Origin: Acanthopleuribacter pedis | GTDB lineage: Bacteria; Acidobacteriota; Holophagae; Acanthopleuribacterales; Acanthopleuribacteraceae | NCBI RefSeq assembly: GCF_017377855.1 | Contig: NZ_JAFREP010000008.1 | Location: forward strand, 62,001-126,000 | DNA length: 64,000 nucleotides | Direction of reading: 5' to 3' | Shown here: in pieces, positions 44,379-53,388 of the stretch | Layout: each line of letters opens with the position of its first letter | Position numbering within the stretch: the stretch's first letter is position 1 | The notes under the pieces: generated by a model | The model's input: the letters and a program-made list of their open reading frames with translations, nothing else | The model's database searches: none | What the model was told of the DNA's origin: nothing | Made by a program: the position numbers and the translations under genes

Positions 44379-44895
44379 AGAACCACGTGTCGCCGATAGG
44401 GTGGAACCCCTGTGTCGTGGTGTCGGACCATTCCGGCCCAACGCCGCCGCATTGATTGTCCGCCGTATCGACGGCCGTATTGAAACCCTGATGGGAGAAC
44501 GCCTGGGGATGCCGGGTGTGTTGCACTGGCCGCAAGGCGGCATTGAAGAAGGCGAAACCCCGGAAGAAGCCTTGCAGCGCGAGGTGGCCGAGGAAATCGG
44601 CGTGGCCGGTGTCGATCTGTTGTACCGGTTTCCCTTTGGGTTGCGCTACCGTTTCCCTGAGAGCATGGGCGAAAAGTTTTATCCGCGCGTCGGCCAAGAG
44701 CAGACCTATTTTATTGTGACCTTGCGCGACGGGGATCCACCTTGCCTGGAACGGGTTGCCGAACCGGAGTTCCGTTACGTAGCATGGTTGCCCTTAAGCG
44801 ATGCGGCCGAGGCGGCCGTTTGGTTCAAACGACCGCTCTACGAAACCGTGATTGACCACGCGTTGTCGGTGTTGCCGGACCTGTTGTCGCGCTAA
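44347..44895 (+). CDS. Nudix hydrolase, RppH-like
   Basis: The 182-residue protein has the Nudix box GGIEEGETPEEALQREVAEE plus IGV, matching GX5EX7REUXEEXGU exactly. HWPQGGIEEGE is the form typical of RNA pyrophosphohydrolases, which remove pyrophosphate from mRNA 5' ends and start decay. The chosen ATG lies inside the end of the selenoprotein gene (32 bp overlap); a GTG around 44390 is an alternative. The stop overlaps the convergent gene by 4 bp. Confidence 0.88.
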   Translation: MMKSAKPLEFREPRVADRVEPLCRGVGPFRPNAAALIVRRIDGRIETLMGERLGMPGVLHWPQGGIEEGETPEEALQREVAEEIGVAGVDLLYRFPFGLRYRFPESMGEKFYPRVGQEQTYFIVTLRDGDPPCLERVAEPEFRYVAWLPLSDAAEAAVWFKRPLYETVIDHALSVLPDLLSR

Positions 44896-45380
44896 AAATT
44901 GGCGCGAAGTTTTTCGATTTGTTTGTCTAGCCAGGCCTCGAGTTCGGCCACTTTCTTTTGGAAGGATTCCCAACTAAAGTCGCCGTTTTGGAATTGTTTC
45001 TCCAGCTTGTCGTATTTCTTTTGGGCGGCGTGGCGCAGGTCGGCGAGTTTCTCTTTGGCCTTGGCGGAGAGGTCGTCCATGTCTTGACCTTCAAAGGCTT
45101 CGTCCATGGTTTTCTGTAATTTTTGCCATTGTGCTTGGGCGCGGTCACCAAACTTTTCCCATTCAATTTTGGCGAGTTTTTTAGAGATATCGGTATTTTT
45201 AAGGTAATCGACCGCGTTCCAATCGCGGGTGTCGACCCAGGTTTTGTCGAAGCCCCAATCGTCTTTTTGAACGATGTGGAAGCCGGAGTCGGTTTGAATC
45301 ACTTGGTAAGCCAGCAAAAAAACGGCGGTGCCGACCAACAAAGTCATCAGGACGGCAAGGCGCACGGCAAGTTTAATCAT
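44892..45380 (-). CDS. membrane-anchored coiled-coil protein, unknown function
   Basis: The protein has about 162 residues, with an N-terminal anchor (LAVRLAVLMTLLVGTAVFLLAYQ) and then a charged helical domain rich in Lys, Glu and Gln (KEKLADLRHAAQKKYDKLEK). The ATG at 45380 follows GGGAGA. No family is recognised; a periplasmic helical spacer is plausible. Confidence 0.7.
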   Translation of the reverse strand: MIKLAVRLAVLMTLLVGTAVFLLAYQVIQTDSGFHIVQKDDWGFDKTWVDTRDWNAVDYLKNTDISKKLAKIEWEKFGDRAQAQWQKLQKTMDEAFEGQDMDDLSAKAKEKLADLRHAAQKKYDKLEKQFQNGDFSWESFQKKVAELEAWLDKQIEKLRANF

Positions 45381-45703
45381 GATGTCTCCCGGAAGAAATT
45401 GAATCGATACGCGGCGGCGCAAAAAGAGGGCGCCCTCCGACGATGAACCAAAGATCCTTCAGCTTACATCAAGGATGGGTTGGTGAGGGGCTGGACCAGC
45501 CCGCATTTCTCACAAGGAATTCTGCTACGAAGCCGAAAGCCATGCGATTACGAGGGGGCGGCCTTCCGCATTACTCGGTCGAGCCGCCTTCGCCGTAGCG
45601 TTACTACGCCGAATGGTCGGACCCCTGTGCCGTCTCTCGGTCGTAATCTTCGTACTCACAAGGCTTTCAGCTTCTCGCTACGAATCCTTGTGAGAAATGC
45701 GGG
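45381..45703. other. intergenic, mostly repeat copy 4
   Basis: No gene is supported. Most of the stretch is the palindromic repeat at 45498-45706; the remainder holds upstream sequence of the coiled-coil gene. Confidence 0.6.
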
Positions 45704-45706
45704 CTA
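45498..45706 (+). repeat. stop-abutting palindromic repeat, copy 4
   Basis: The ends are AGCCCGCATTTCTCACAAGG and TTGTGAGAAATGCGGGCTA. An extra GAGGGGGCGGCCTTCCGC segment interrupts the left arm. The right end provides the TAG stop of the PilZ gene on the minus strand (45704-45706). Confidence 0.92.
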
Positions 45707-46063
45707 GAATTTGGCGTGATCAAATCCTAGTTCTTCGATGACGTGGCGGATCGCTTCCAGTTGCTCCTTCGTGCAGTCGAGCAGTTTGAAGCCGGTGTCG
45801 TAGATCTCCTCGGTTGGGCCTTGGCGGCTCCAAATACTCTGGGCCTCAAACGAAAAACTTTCGCCGTATTCGCCGGAGCCGGGCAAGGTGACCTTTAATC
45901 GGAATACCTCACCGATTTCAATCGATTGGTTGCTCATCAACATGATGCCGCCCTCGGATATGTCGACGATGTAACCTAGCTGCTGTTTGCTGTCGAGGTC
46001 CAGGACACCGAGGTAAAAAATTAGGTGGCGACGCTCTAAAATTCGACGATTGCTGGCGATCAT
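45704..46063 (-). CDS. PilZ-domain protein
   Basis: The 119-residue single PilZ domain has the arginine patch RRILERRHL near the start and DISEGGIML, the (D/N)xSxxG motif, about 20 residues later. Together these bind c-di-GMP. The rest is the usual beta barrel (VFRLKVTLPG, FSFEAQSIWSR) and a C-terminal helix. AGGAGCAGCAAGC precedes the ATG. The output is unknown. Confidence 0.88.
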   Translation of the reverse strand: MIASNRRILERRHLIFYLGVLDLDSKQQLGYIVDISEGGIMLMSNQSIEIGEVFRLKVTLPGSGEYGESFSFEAQSIWSRQGPTEEIYDTGFKLLDCTKEQLEAIRHVIEELGFDHAKF

Positions 46064-46335
46064 GCTTGCTGCTCCTACTCAAAAACAACCCTCAATGGGG
46101 GTAATCCCTGCCGATGGCTCCCTCGATGGGGAACCGGGTTTGGGATGTTGGCCGGCGGGAGGTGTGTTGACGGGGGCGAGGAAACCATGAGTGCGACCAG
46201 GTAGCAGGTCGCCCTTCAGCCCATCCATCCATCTGATTCGGAAAAGTTTGGTCACGAGGTGGGACCTGTTTGATCCTGGGTAAAAACCCCTTTGGCAAGC
46301 GAATGGAAGCGGTGTTGGTCCGACGTTGGTGTGAG

Positions 46336-46830
46336 TTAAGCGGATGGTTGCGGGTGTTCCAGGGCTTGGGGTGAAACGAGGATGCCGTTGTTGTCGGCAT
46401 ACACAAAATCACCGGGTTTAAAGGATACGCCGGCAAAGGTGACGGTTAGGTTGCGTTCGCCAATGCCTTTTTTGAGGGTTTTGCGGGGATGGGCCGCCAA
46501 TGCCTGGAGGCCGATATCGATTTGGGCGATCTCGTCTACATCGCGGATACATCCGTAAACGATGATCCCCTGCCAAAGGTTCTCGGCCGCAAGCGCCGCC
46601 AAGCGGTCGCCGACCAAGGCGCGTCGTTTGGAGCCGCCGCCGTCGACCACCAAGACCTTGCCTTCTCCCGGCTCACCCAAAACCTCGCGTACCAACGAAT
46701 TGTCCTCGTGGCATTTGATGGTTTCGATGCAACCGCCGAAGCTGTTACGGCGACCAAAGCCGCGAAACACGGGGTCGGCAACCGCAACTAGGTCGTCAAA
46801 GGCATCGCAGAGGTCGGGCGTACAAATCAT
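46336..46830 (-). CDS. rraA: RraA-family protein
   Basis: The 164-residue protein matches Rra[76 protein letters not shown] and [14 protein letters not shown]. In gamma-proteobacteria RraA inhibits RNase E; several homologues are instead 4-hydroxy-4-methyl-2-oxoglutarate aldolases, and the Arg/Asp of the GCIRDVDE segment fits either. The ATG at 46830 is preferred over upstream options because of GGAG spacing. Confidence 0.9.
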   Translation of the reverse strand: MICTPDLCDAFDDLVAVADPVFRGFGRRNSFGGCIETIKCHEDNSLVREVLGEPGEGKVLVVDGGGSKRRALVGDRLAALAAENLWQGIIVYGCIRDVDEIAQIDIGLQALAAHPRKTLKKGIGERNLTVTFAGVSFKPGDFVYADNNGILVSPQALEHPQPSA

Positions 46831-46911
46831 GGTGCAAGCTCCGAGGTTGGTGGGTGAAAAAGAACGTCCCACCATTATGCGGGGTTCTCGGGCCGGCGCC
46901 AACCCCTGAAA

Positions 46912-48927
46912 TCAAAAATCTGGCGAGGATTCGGCGGCGACTTGCTCGGTTTCCCCCGCCAGGCTGTGCGGTTCTTGGTTGAGGCTGTTCAATCCGCCCG
47001 CCAGCGCTTCCATCCCAATCGGCAAGGCGTACAAGCTGCCGTAACCCGCGTATTCCACCACCACGGCCACCGCCACCTTGGGATTGTCGGCGGGCGCGTA
47101 GCCGATAAACCACGAATGCGGCGGCTTGCCTTTTTGGCCGTGTTGGGCCGTGCCGGTTTTGCCCGCGCTGGGGATCAGCACGAACTCGGCCGCTTTGCTT
47201 CCCCGCTTGGCGCTACTGTAGATCGGTTGGCCGTCAACGGTGCCGCGGTAGATTTGCGGACCGTAAAACCCGGTGCCGCGTTCCATATTCATGGTGCCGC
47301 GACAGGCCTGGCGCAAATAGCGGGCGGTGGTGCTGTCCAACACACGACGCGTTTCGCCGTATTGCAGTTGGGAAAAGGCGGCGGGGTTGTGGGTTTCGGT
47401 GACCAAGGTGCCGCGGCGACGGCCTTTGATCAGGCGCGGGTCCACGAACACACCGTCGTTGGCGACGGTGGCGATCAGGGTCGCCATATGCAGCGGGTGG
47501 CTTTTAATTTGGTTCTGGCCCAGCGAGAATTGGGCGACAAGGCGGTGGTCGCCGCGTTTGTCAAAACGCACCTGTTGTTGGCCGCGATAGGCGCTCGAAG
47601 TCGCGGTGATCCAAGGTTTTGCGTCCTTAACGCCGAGCGTCAAGTCGCAGGCGCTGTTAAAGCCGAGACGCCCGGCCATGTCGGCCGTGTGGTGGCCCAA
47701 CAAAACGCCTTTTTCGGCGAAGTAGGTGTTGGAAGAAACCGCGAAGGCCGTGCGCATGTCAATCGGTTTTTTGCGGACTTTGTTGCGGTTGTTGCGAATC
47801 TTGAGGTAGGTACGTTTCTCCTGGACCCTCTTAAAGGGTTGGGTCAGCGCCTCCTGTTCCAACATCGCCGCCGCCACAACCGTTTTGTAGGTGGAGCCGG
47901 GGAAGTGCAATTCGTCCCAGGCGCGGTTGAGCAGGGGTTTGTGTTTGCGGTCGCGCACCAGCGCGTCGTAATTGCCGCGCACCGTTTCGCCGTGGGGCGC
48001 GTTGCTGCTCACCGAGGCGAGCAGGTGACCCGATTCGATGTCCATCAAAACCACCGCCCCTTTTAGCCGCCCTTTCTTTTCAAAGTCAAACATGTCGTAG
48101 AGCTTGGCCGAGAGTTCGCTGTCGACCGTGAGCTGAAGATCGTCACCGCGTCGGTCACGGCCGCGCAGTCCGGCCAAATCGTGCAAACCGCGGTGGGGTT
48201 TGGGGGCCAGGGCTTTTTCCATTTTCTGTTCGATGCCGGAGCGGTAGGGCAGGCCGACCACGTGGAACACGCCCTCGTGAAGGCCGCTCCGTTCGCGACG
48301 GCCTTTGTCCCAGCCGACAATGAGCTGGTTGTGGCGGTCGTAGACGGCGCCGCGCGGCAGGACGCGGGTCACCGAGAATACGTTGGTTTCGCGGAAGTAA
48401 AATTCGTCCGCCGAGATGCGCCCCGCTTGGTTGATCAGGCGATGGGTGTTGTTGGCCGCCATCAGGAAATGGCGCCCGAAAGTGGTTTTTAGCATGCGCT
48501 GGTGGTAGGCCTCGCCGTTTAATACCAGTTGGCCGTCTTGCTCGGAAAGCAACCGTTTTTTGACCAGGGGTTGCCAGGTGCCGGGCAGGGTTTTGAGCGT
48601 CACCCCTTGAAGCGCACCCGCCGCCGACGCTTGTTCAAAGGCCGCCACCTGTTGACCTAATTTGAATGCGCTCCGGGTGTAGCGGTAAAATGCGTCCCAA
48701 TCGGCCTTGACGCCGTTGTGGCCGTTGTCCACCAGCAGCCCTTGTTCGACAAAGGTCTCGAAGTTGCGTTGGTGGGCGAAGTCTTCGATGTAGTTTTGCG
48801 AAAAGGGATCGAGCACGCTGTTGCGGAAGGCGCCCGCCAGCAGGAGCAGGGTCACGCCGGTCATGGAAAAAAGCGGGATCAGCCAATGGTAACCGCTTAA
48901 TTCGCCGCGTTCTTCGTGTGGATTCAT
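46912..48927 (-). CDS. penicillin-binding protein 2-type transpeptidase
   Basis: The 671-residue bitopic protein has one N-terminal membrane helix (WLIPLFSMTGVTLLLLAGAF). The transpeptidase motifs are SxxK in FPGSTYKTVV (about residue 345), SxN in AVSSNTYFA and KTG in AGKTGTAQHG (about 590). It cross-links septal or lateral peptidoglycan. Its ATG overlaps the stop of the SEDS gene by 4 bp, so the SEDS glycosyltransferase and this PBP form a cognate pair. Confidence 0.93.
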   Translation of the reverse strand: MNPHEERGELSGYHWLIPLFSMTGVTLLLLAGAFRNSVLDPFSQNYIEDFAHQRNFETFVEQGLLVDNGHNGVKADWDAFYRYTRSAFKLGQQVAAFEQASAAGALQGVTLKTLPGTWQPLVKKRLLSEQDGQLVLNGEAYHQRMLKTTFGRHFLMAANNTHRLINQAGRISADEFYFRETNVFSVTRVLPRGAVYDRHNQLIVGWDKGRRERSGLHEGVFHVVGLPYRSGIEQKMEKALAPKPHRGLHDLAGLRGRDRRGDDLQLTVDSELSAKLYDMFDFEKKGRLKGAVVLMDIESGHLLASVSSNAPHGETVRGNYDALVRDRKHKPLLNRAWDELHFPGSTYKTVVAAAMLEQEALTQPFKRVQEKRTYLKIRNNRNKVRKKPIDMRTAFAVSSNTYFAEKGVLLGHHTADMAGRLGFNSACDLTLGVKDAKPWITATSSAYRGQQQVRFDKRGDHRLVAQFSLGQNQIKSHPLHMATLIATVANDGVFVDPRLIKGRRRGTLVTETHNPAAFSQLQYGETRRVLDSTTARYLRQACRGTMNMERGTGFYGPQIYRGTVDGQPIYSSAKRGSKAAEFVLIPSAGKTGTAQHGQKGKPPHSWFIGYAPADNPKVAVAVVVEYAGYGSLYALPIGMEALAGGLNSLNQEPHSLAGETEQVAAESSPDF

Positions 48928-50648
48928 GCGTGACCTCCCGGTTTCACCGCCGAGCCGGCGCGGAACGCGCGCCCGCCCAAGACCATTTCATCGTCGCGCA
49001 CGCTGGGTTCGAATTCGGGTTCGACCCGCGTGGGGTTGGCGGCGGCAATCGGCATCGGAATGCTTTTGACTTGGCCGGTTTCGGTGATTTGTGCCGGTCG
49101 GGTATGGCGTGCGACCAGGCCCAGCATTAGGGCCAACACGCCCAGGTTAACCACCAGGCTGGAGCCACCCGCGGAAACAAAGGGCAGGGTTAAGCCGGAC
49201 AACGGCAGCATGTTGAGGTTGCCCGCCACGATGACAACTTGCTGAACAAAAAGCACCATCACCACGCCCATCATAAAGGTGGCGTCGCGGCTGTGGCCTT
49301 TGACCAGGAAACGTGCCAGTTGGATGCCGCGAATGCTGAAGGCCCAAAACACGGTGAGCACCACCGCCGCGCCGATCCAGCCTTTTTCGGCGAGGATCGC
49401 CGTGAAGATGTAATCGGATTCGATGACCGGCACCTTGTAGGCGCGGCTCATGCCCAGCGCTGTGCCCCACAGGTCACCGGAGGCTTGGGTCCAGAGGGCA
49501 TAGGTCATTTGGCTGGAGTACTGGAGCGGATCGACGAAGTCCATGATGCGGTGGTAAACCATCGAGGGTTGTTTGAACCAAAAGGCGAGGCCGATCACCG
49601 TGCCGATGGCAAGCAGGGCCGTGGCCAGCAGGTCGATGCGGCCGCTGACCGAAACAAACATCCACAGGCACACGATGACCAGCACCATGATCGGGCCCAA
49701 ATCTTTTTGCAGCAGGAGCACGAGGAAGAGGGAGAGGCACATCACGCCCAGGGAGATGAGGGAGGAGAGGCGCCTGCTTTTTTGGAAGGTATAGGCTTTT
49801 TTTTCGAGGAAGGCGGCGACCACGTAGACGAAGAGGATTTTGGAGATCTCGATGGGTTGGATGGTGAGTGGGCCGACCCGGTACCAGAGTTTGCGACCGC
49901 CGGAGAGCGCGGTGCCGAAGAAAAAGGTGCCGCCGATGAGGGCGATGGTAATGATGAGCAGGATGTAGGGATAGCGGTCGGCGAAGTTCATCAGGCGTTC
50001 GCGCACCGCGGGAGAGATGATGATGCCGAAGGCGACCGCGCCGATCAGGAAAAAAACCGCTTGGTTCCAGCCGATCATGGCGGTTTTGGTGCGGTCGGGA
50101 CCCAACCGCACCAAAATCAGGATGCCGGTGAAGATGAGGTGACAGACCAAGGGCAGCAAGACCTCGTCCACATCGGCCCAGCGTTTTTTGACGCCGTAAA
50201 GCACGAGCGTGGCGATGCCGCACATCAGCCAAACGGCGAACAGATACCCGCGGAAGCCGGTGATCATGGGGATGACGAGGTGCTGGTAGGGATCAAAGTT
50301 CGCGGTGCCGTAGAGGTAGGGATCGCGAATTTCAAAACCCATCGGTACCATGACGCAGAGCCAGAGGCCGAACAAAACCCAAGTCGCGGCGAGGTAGCGG
50401 CGTTCGAAGATTTCGGGGGCGGTCGGGCCGGCACGCACGATGCGTTTCACCAGGATAAGGACCAAAATGATTTCAAGCGTTTGCAAAACGGCACGCAATA
50501 GGAATGGGCGGTTTTCCGCCGATAAAACCAGCAAGGTGAATAAAGCGATTTGCCAAAGTAAATAAAGCGCGATACCGGTGAGCAAGGTTTTGAACCACAG
50601 CGACTTGCGCTGTGAGACGTAGGCAAGGGCCTGCTCAAGACGATTCAC
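48924..50648 (-). CDS. SEDS peptidoglycan glycosyltransferase (FtsW/RodA/SpoVE family)
   Basis: The protein has about 574 residues and many membrane helices. The N-terminal third (two to four helices) is an extension beyond the usual 370-400 residue SEDS core. The core shows TIQPIEISKILFVYVVAAF, LLQKDLGPIMVLVIVCLWMF, SDYIFTAILAEKGWIGA and LPLSGLTLPFVSAGGSSLVVNL, all diagnostic. The start is a GTG at 50648 behind GGAGAGGGAG. Whether it acts in elongation (RodA) or division (FtsW) is not decided by the sequence. Confidence 0.93.
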   Translation of the reverse strand: MNRLEQALAYVSQRKSLWFKTLLTGIALYLLWQIALFTLLVLSAENRPFLLRAVLQTLEIILVLILVKRIVRAGPTAPEIFERRYLAATWVLFGLWLCVMVPMGFEIRDPYLYGTANFDPYQHLVIPMITGFRGYLFAVWLMCGIATLVLYGVKKRWADVDEVLLPLVCHLIFTGILILVRLGPDRTKTAMIGWNQAVFFLIGAVAFGIIISPAVRERLMNFADRYPYILLIITIALIGGTFFFGTALSGGRKLWYRVGPLTIQPIEISKILFVYVVAAFLEKKAYTFQKSRRLSSLISLGVMCLSLFLVLLLQKDLGPIMVLVIVCLWMFVSVSGRIDLLATALLAIGTVIGLAFWFKQPSMVYHRIMDFVDPLQYSSQMTYALWTQASGDLWGTALGMSRAYKVPVIESDYIFTAILAEKGWIGAAVVLTVFWAFSIRGIQLARFLVKGHSRDATFMMGVVMVLFVQQVVIVAGNLNMLPLSGLTLPFVSAGGSSLVVNLGVLALMLGLVARHTRPAQITETGQVKSIPMPIAAANPTRVEPEFEPSVRDDEMVLGGRAFRAGSAVKPGGHA

Positions 50649-51087
50649 GAAGAACTCCCTCTCCACGGATAGCTTTTCAAAGGGCGCGGTCGGATCCCGC
50701 GCGGCACGGTGAGAGAGGGCGCCACCCCAAAAACCTTTCACGCTAGGTTTTTTTGGTGAGGCACGCCTCGGGTTTTGGTCTCTTGGTCATTTTTCAAATA
50801 GCGACCTGAATGGGTGGTGAAGCGGTTTGGATTGTAATCATGCAGGGTGGAAAATGGGCTGGAAAAAGTATGGCAACAAGCCATCCTTTGAACCTAAGAG
50901 GCGCGATAAGAGCCAGGGATTTTGGCTAAAGATCTGGAGCGAAATGGCTTGAAAAAAACGGAGGCGCACCCACTGGGTGCGGTGAGTATTTTTTCAGGCC
51001 GTTGCAGCACAGAGGTTTAGCTAAAATCCCCGCGAGTTATCGCGCTTCTTAGGTTGAATGAGACGCTCAAGATTCATGGAGGCCCTA
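50649..51087. other. intergenic region with MITE-like copy 2
   Basis: No gene is supported. The main content is the element at 50891-51055, followed directly by the small regulator gene. Confidence 0.6.
50891..51055. repeat. MITE-like element, copy 2
   Basis: It begins AACCTAAGAGGCGCGATAA and ends TTATCGCGCTTCTTAGGTT, so the ends pair over about 19 bases with one mismatch. The interior matches the copy at 3885-4061. There is no open frame of note. Confidence 0.8.
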
Positions 51088-51318
51088 ATGCCCGTTCAAG
51101 ATAATAAGCGACAAAAAGTTATCATGACGCTGACCTCTGGAGATGTTGCCAACGCGAACAAGCTTCAACGCTGGTCTTCATCTCGCAGCAAGGCTGCGGC
51201 AGTTAGCAAGGCTTTAAGTCTTTCGACGGCAATTATTGATGAGATTGACGCCGGTAAGGACTTGTATGTCCGAAATAAAAATGGTGATTTTGAGAGATTG
51301 ATCATCACAAAAAGATGA
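51088..51318 (+). CDS. small ribbon-helix-helix-like protein
   Basis: The 76-residue protein has a beta-strand (KVIMTLTSGDVANANKL) and two helices (SSRSKAAAVSKALSLSTAIID), a layout that recalls CopG/RHH DNA-binding proteins. A short beta tail follows (DLYVRNKNGDFERLIITKR). GGAGG lies 5 bases before the ATG at 51088. There is no toxin gene next to it. The surrounding MITE-like element and lower GC suggest acquired DNA. Confidence 0.6.
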   Translation: MPVQDNKRQKVIMTLTSGDVANANKLQRWSSSRSKAAAVSKALSLSTAIIDEIDAGKDLYVRNKNGDFERLIITKR

Positions 51319-51393
51319 GCATGTCCAACCCTGATCTGTCCGATCATTCCCTGGAATTAAAGGAGGTTGGTAGAACCGGGCTTTATTTTTGCT

Positions 51394-52857
51394 TCACATC
51401 ATGGTGCGGATGAGGCAGCAGATGCGGTAGGGGTTTGCGTTGCCGCGGAATTCGTTTTTCTCGGCGACGCCGCGTGAGTTTTCGACCAAGGTGTAGCGCA
51501 GGTCAGTGTGGTCGGCCGGGTGGTTGGTCCAGATTTGCGTCAAGGCGCCGCCTGGCAGTGTGAGGGCGCGCGCCTGTTGGGGGGACGGTAGGTGCAGGTT
51601 GAAGAAGCCGGCCAGGAACATGGCTTGGTCCCAGGTAATGGCACCCGCGAGGCGTTCGTCGTCGGGGAAAGGGGCGCGCGGGACCAGCGGGGCTTCCGGC
51701 CAGGCCGGGTCTTGGTGTGAGAGCGCGTGGACGATGGATTCCGGGACGAAGCCGAACTGAATGGCCAGGTCCGGTTGGTCGATCCAGGTGAGCACCGGCG
51801 CGCCCGAAATCACCGCGTTGGAGGGCGCCGCGTTTTCGAAGTTGGCCGCGCGAATCTGTTGGATGTTGACCTTCATCGAACTGTAGGTTTCGTGGATCTC
51901 GGTGATGCGTGAGGTAGGCTGGGACGGGGTTTGTCGGACCGGGGTCGAACGCGCCGGTTTGGCCACCTTGGTGAGGATGTCGTGTAATTCGGCGAAGGAG
52001 CCGATGCCGGTGGCAAAGGTCGGGTAAGGCGGGGTTGGGAACAGGAAGGGATCCAGCGCGTGGGTCAAGGTGGGCACGCCTTCGCGCAACCAGTTCCGCG
52101 ATTTTTGCGCGTTGGGTTCGATGCCTTTGACCCAGCCCATCAGGCAAATGCACAGGGCGTAGACGTCCTGTAAATCGTTGCGCAGGAATTGGCCGCGCAC
52201 CGGTTTGCGCAGGTTCTGGATGTCGGGGTGTAGGTAACCGGGTTTGCCGCAACCGAGCAGTTGCACAATGGGTTTGTCGACATGGTGGACCAGGCCGAAG
52301 TCGCCGAGCTTGAGCCGGTGCTCCGCGGTGAGGAACAAATTGTCGAGGGCGATGTCGCGGTGGTAGAGACCGTCTTCCTGGAGGGCGCTGAGCAATTCGA
52401 TGACCGGCAGCATGCGGGTGACTTTTTCGCGCCAGTCCAAGTTGCTGTGCAGGTTCTCCTGCAGGGTGCCGTTGGGGATGAACTCCATGACGAAGGCGAC
52501 AAAACTGCTGTGGAGTTCGAGGGGGGTGACCGCGGCTTCGAAATCGCGGAAGGCCCAGAGCACCGAAGCCTCCTGTTCCAAGAGGCGTTGCCAGGATTTG
52601 TGACTGAGATTGTTGAACTTAGCCTCGGGATTGGCGAGGAGCTGGGCGCTGGCGGCGGACAACAGATACTTGAGCACGGCCGGTTTTCGCGACAAGGTCC
52701 ACAAGATTTTGAGCGTGCGACCACAGCCACCCTCGCCGAGTTTGCCCAGGATTTTGTGGTGGAATCCCGGCCAGATTTGCTGGACTTCCTGGGTCAATTC
52801 CTCGAGATGGGCCGCGTTCTGGCTGTCGCGAACATCGGTGATATCGGTGTGGGCCAT
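51394..52857 (-). CDS. Ser/Thr protein kinase, atypical
   Basis: The protein has about 487 residues. The kinase domain (about 25-290) has G-loop LGEGGCGRTLKI, a beta3 Lys in PAVLKYLLS, catalytic YHRDIALDNLFL and LGDFGLVHHVD, and a GYLHPDI activation-loop end. It lacks a membrane segment. The C-terminal 150 residues (ISGAPVLTWIDQPDLAIQFG, LPSPQQARALTLPGGALTQI) form an unrecognised domain that may bind a substrate or regulator. The start at 52857 is preferred but its ribosome site is weak. It seems catalytically competent. Confidence 0.85.
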   Translation of the reverse strand: MAHTDITDVRDSQNAAHLEELTQEVQQIWPGFHHKILGKLGEGGCGRTLKILWTLSRKPAVLKYLLSAASAQLLANPEAKFNNLSHKSWQRLLEQEASVLWAFRDFEAAVTPLELHSSFVAFVMEFIPNGTLQENLHSNLDWREKVTRMLPVIELLSALQEDGLYHRDIALDNLFLTAEHRLKLGDFGLVHHVDKPIVQLLGCGKPGYLHPDIQNLRKPVRGQFLRNDLQDVYALCICLMGWVKGIEPNAQKSRNWLREGVPTLTHALDPFLFPTPPYPTFATGIGSFAELHDILTKVAKPARSTPVRQTPSQPTSRITEIHETYSSMKVNIQQIRAANFENAAPSNAVISGAPVLTWIDQPDLAIQFGFVPESIVHALSHQDPAWPEAPLVPRAPFPDDERLAGAITWDQAMFLAGFFNLHLPSPQQARALTLPGGALTQIWTNHPADHTDLRYTLVENSRGVAEKNEFRGNANPYRICCLIRTMM

Positions 52858-53388
52858 AAGGGTGACTCGCTTGTGGGTGACGGGTTGGGTGTTTGCCCGG
52901 TCGGGAGACAGCGGGCGCCGGCAAGGCCGGGTCCCCATCATGCAGCAAAAATGATGCGCGTTTACCTAAATAAGGTCGTCCATTTGCGGCGGGATGTTGA
53001 TTTTTCGGACTTTTCCGCCGCAAAACCTGCTGATGAGTATGTGGCGGCGACGGCCTTTCGGTGGCGTATTGGCGAAAGAACATCGGTTTTGGCTTGGTCG
53101 CAGGCTAGCACAAACGAGAAAGGACCGGGAAAAACTTTCCCGGCCCCGTTAAAAAGGGATCGTGGCGGCTGCTTTGAGCGGGCTTGCCCGCATTTCTCAC
53201 GAGGGATTCGTCGCGAGAAGCAGAAAGCCTTGTGAGTACGAAGGTTAGGAGCGAGAGAAGGCGCAGGGGTCCGACCTTTCGGCGTAGCAGCGCTACGGTG
53301 AAGGCGGCTCGACCGAGTAAGCGAAGTAATCGCATGGCTTTCGGCTTCGTAGCAGAATTCCTTGTGAGTAATGCGGGCTAGCCCGCTA
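52858..53388. other. intergenic region with repeat copy 5
   Basis: No gene is supported. The right part (53185-53380) is the inverted palindromic repeat; the left part carries upstream sequence of the kinase gene. Confidence 0.6.
53185..53380 (-). repeat. stop-abutting palindromic repeat, copy 5 (inverted)
   Basis: This is in the opposite orientation to copies 2-4: TGCCCGCATTTCTCACGAGG at the left, the core CCGACCTTTCGGCGTAGCAG and TGAGTAATGCGGGCTA at the right. The LysM gene stop on the minus strand lies 9 bp beyond its right end. Confidence 0.9.

Noticed and set aside
49239-50501. 420-codon plus-strand His/Asp/Glu-rich protein
   Set aside because: Antisense shadow of the SEDS gene; hydrophobic codons on one strand read as charged residues on the other.
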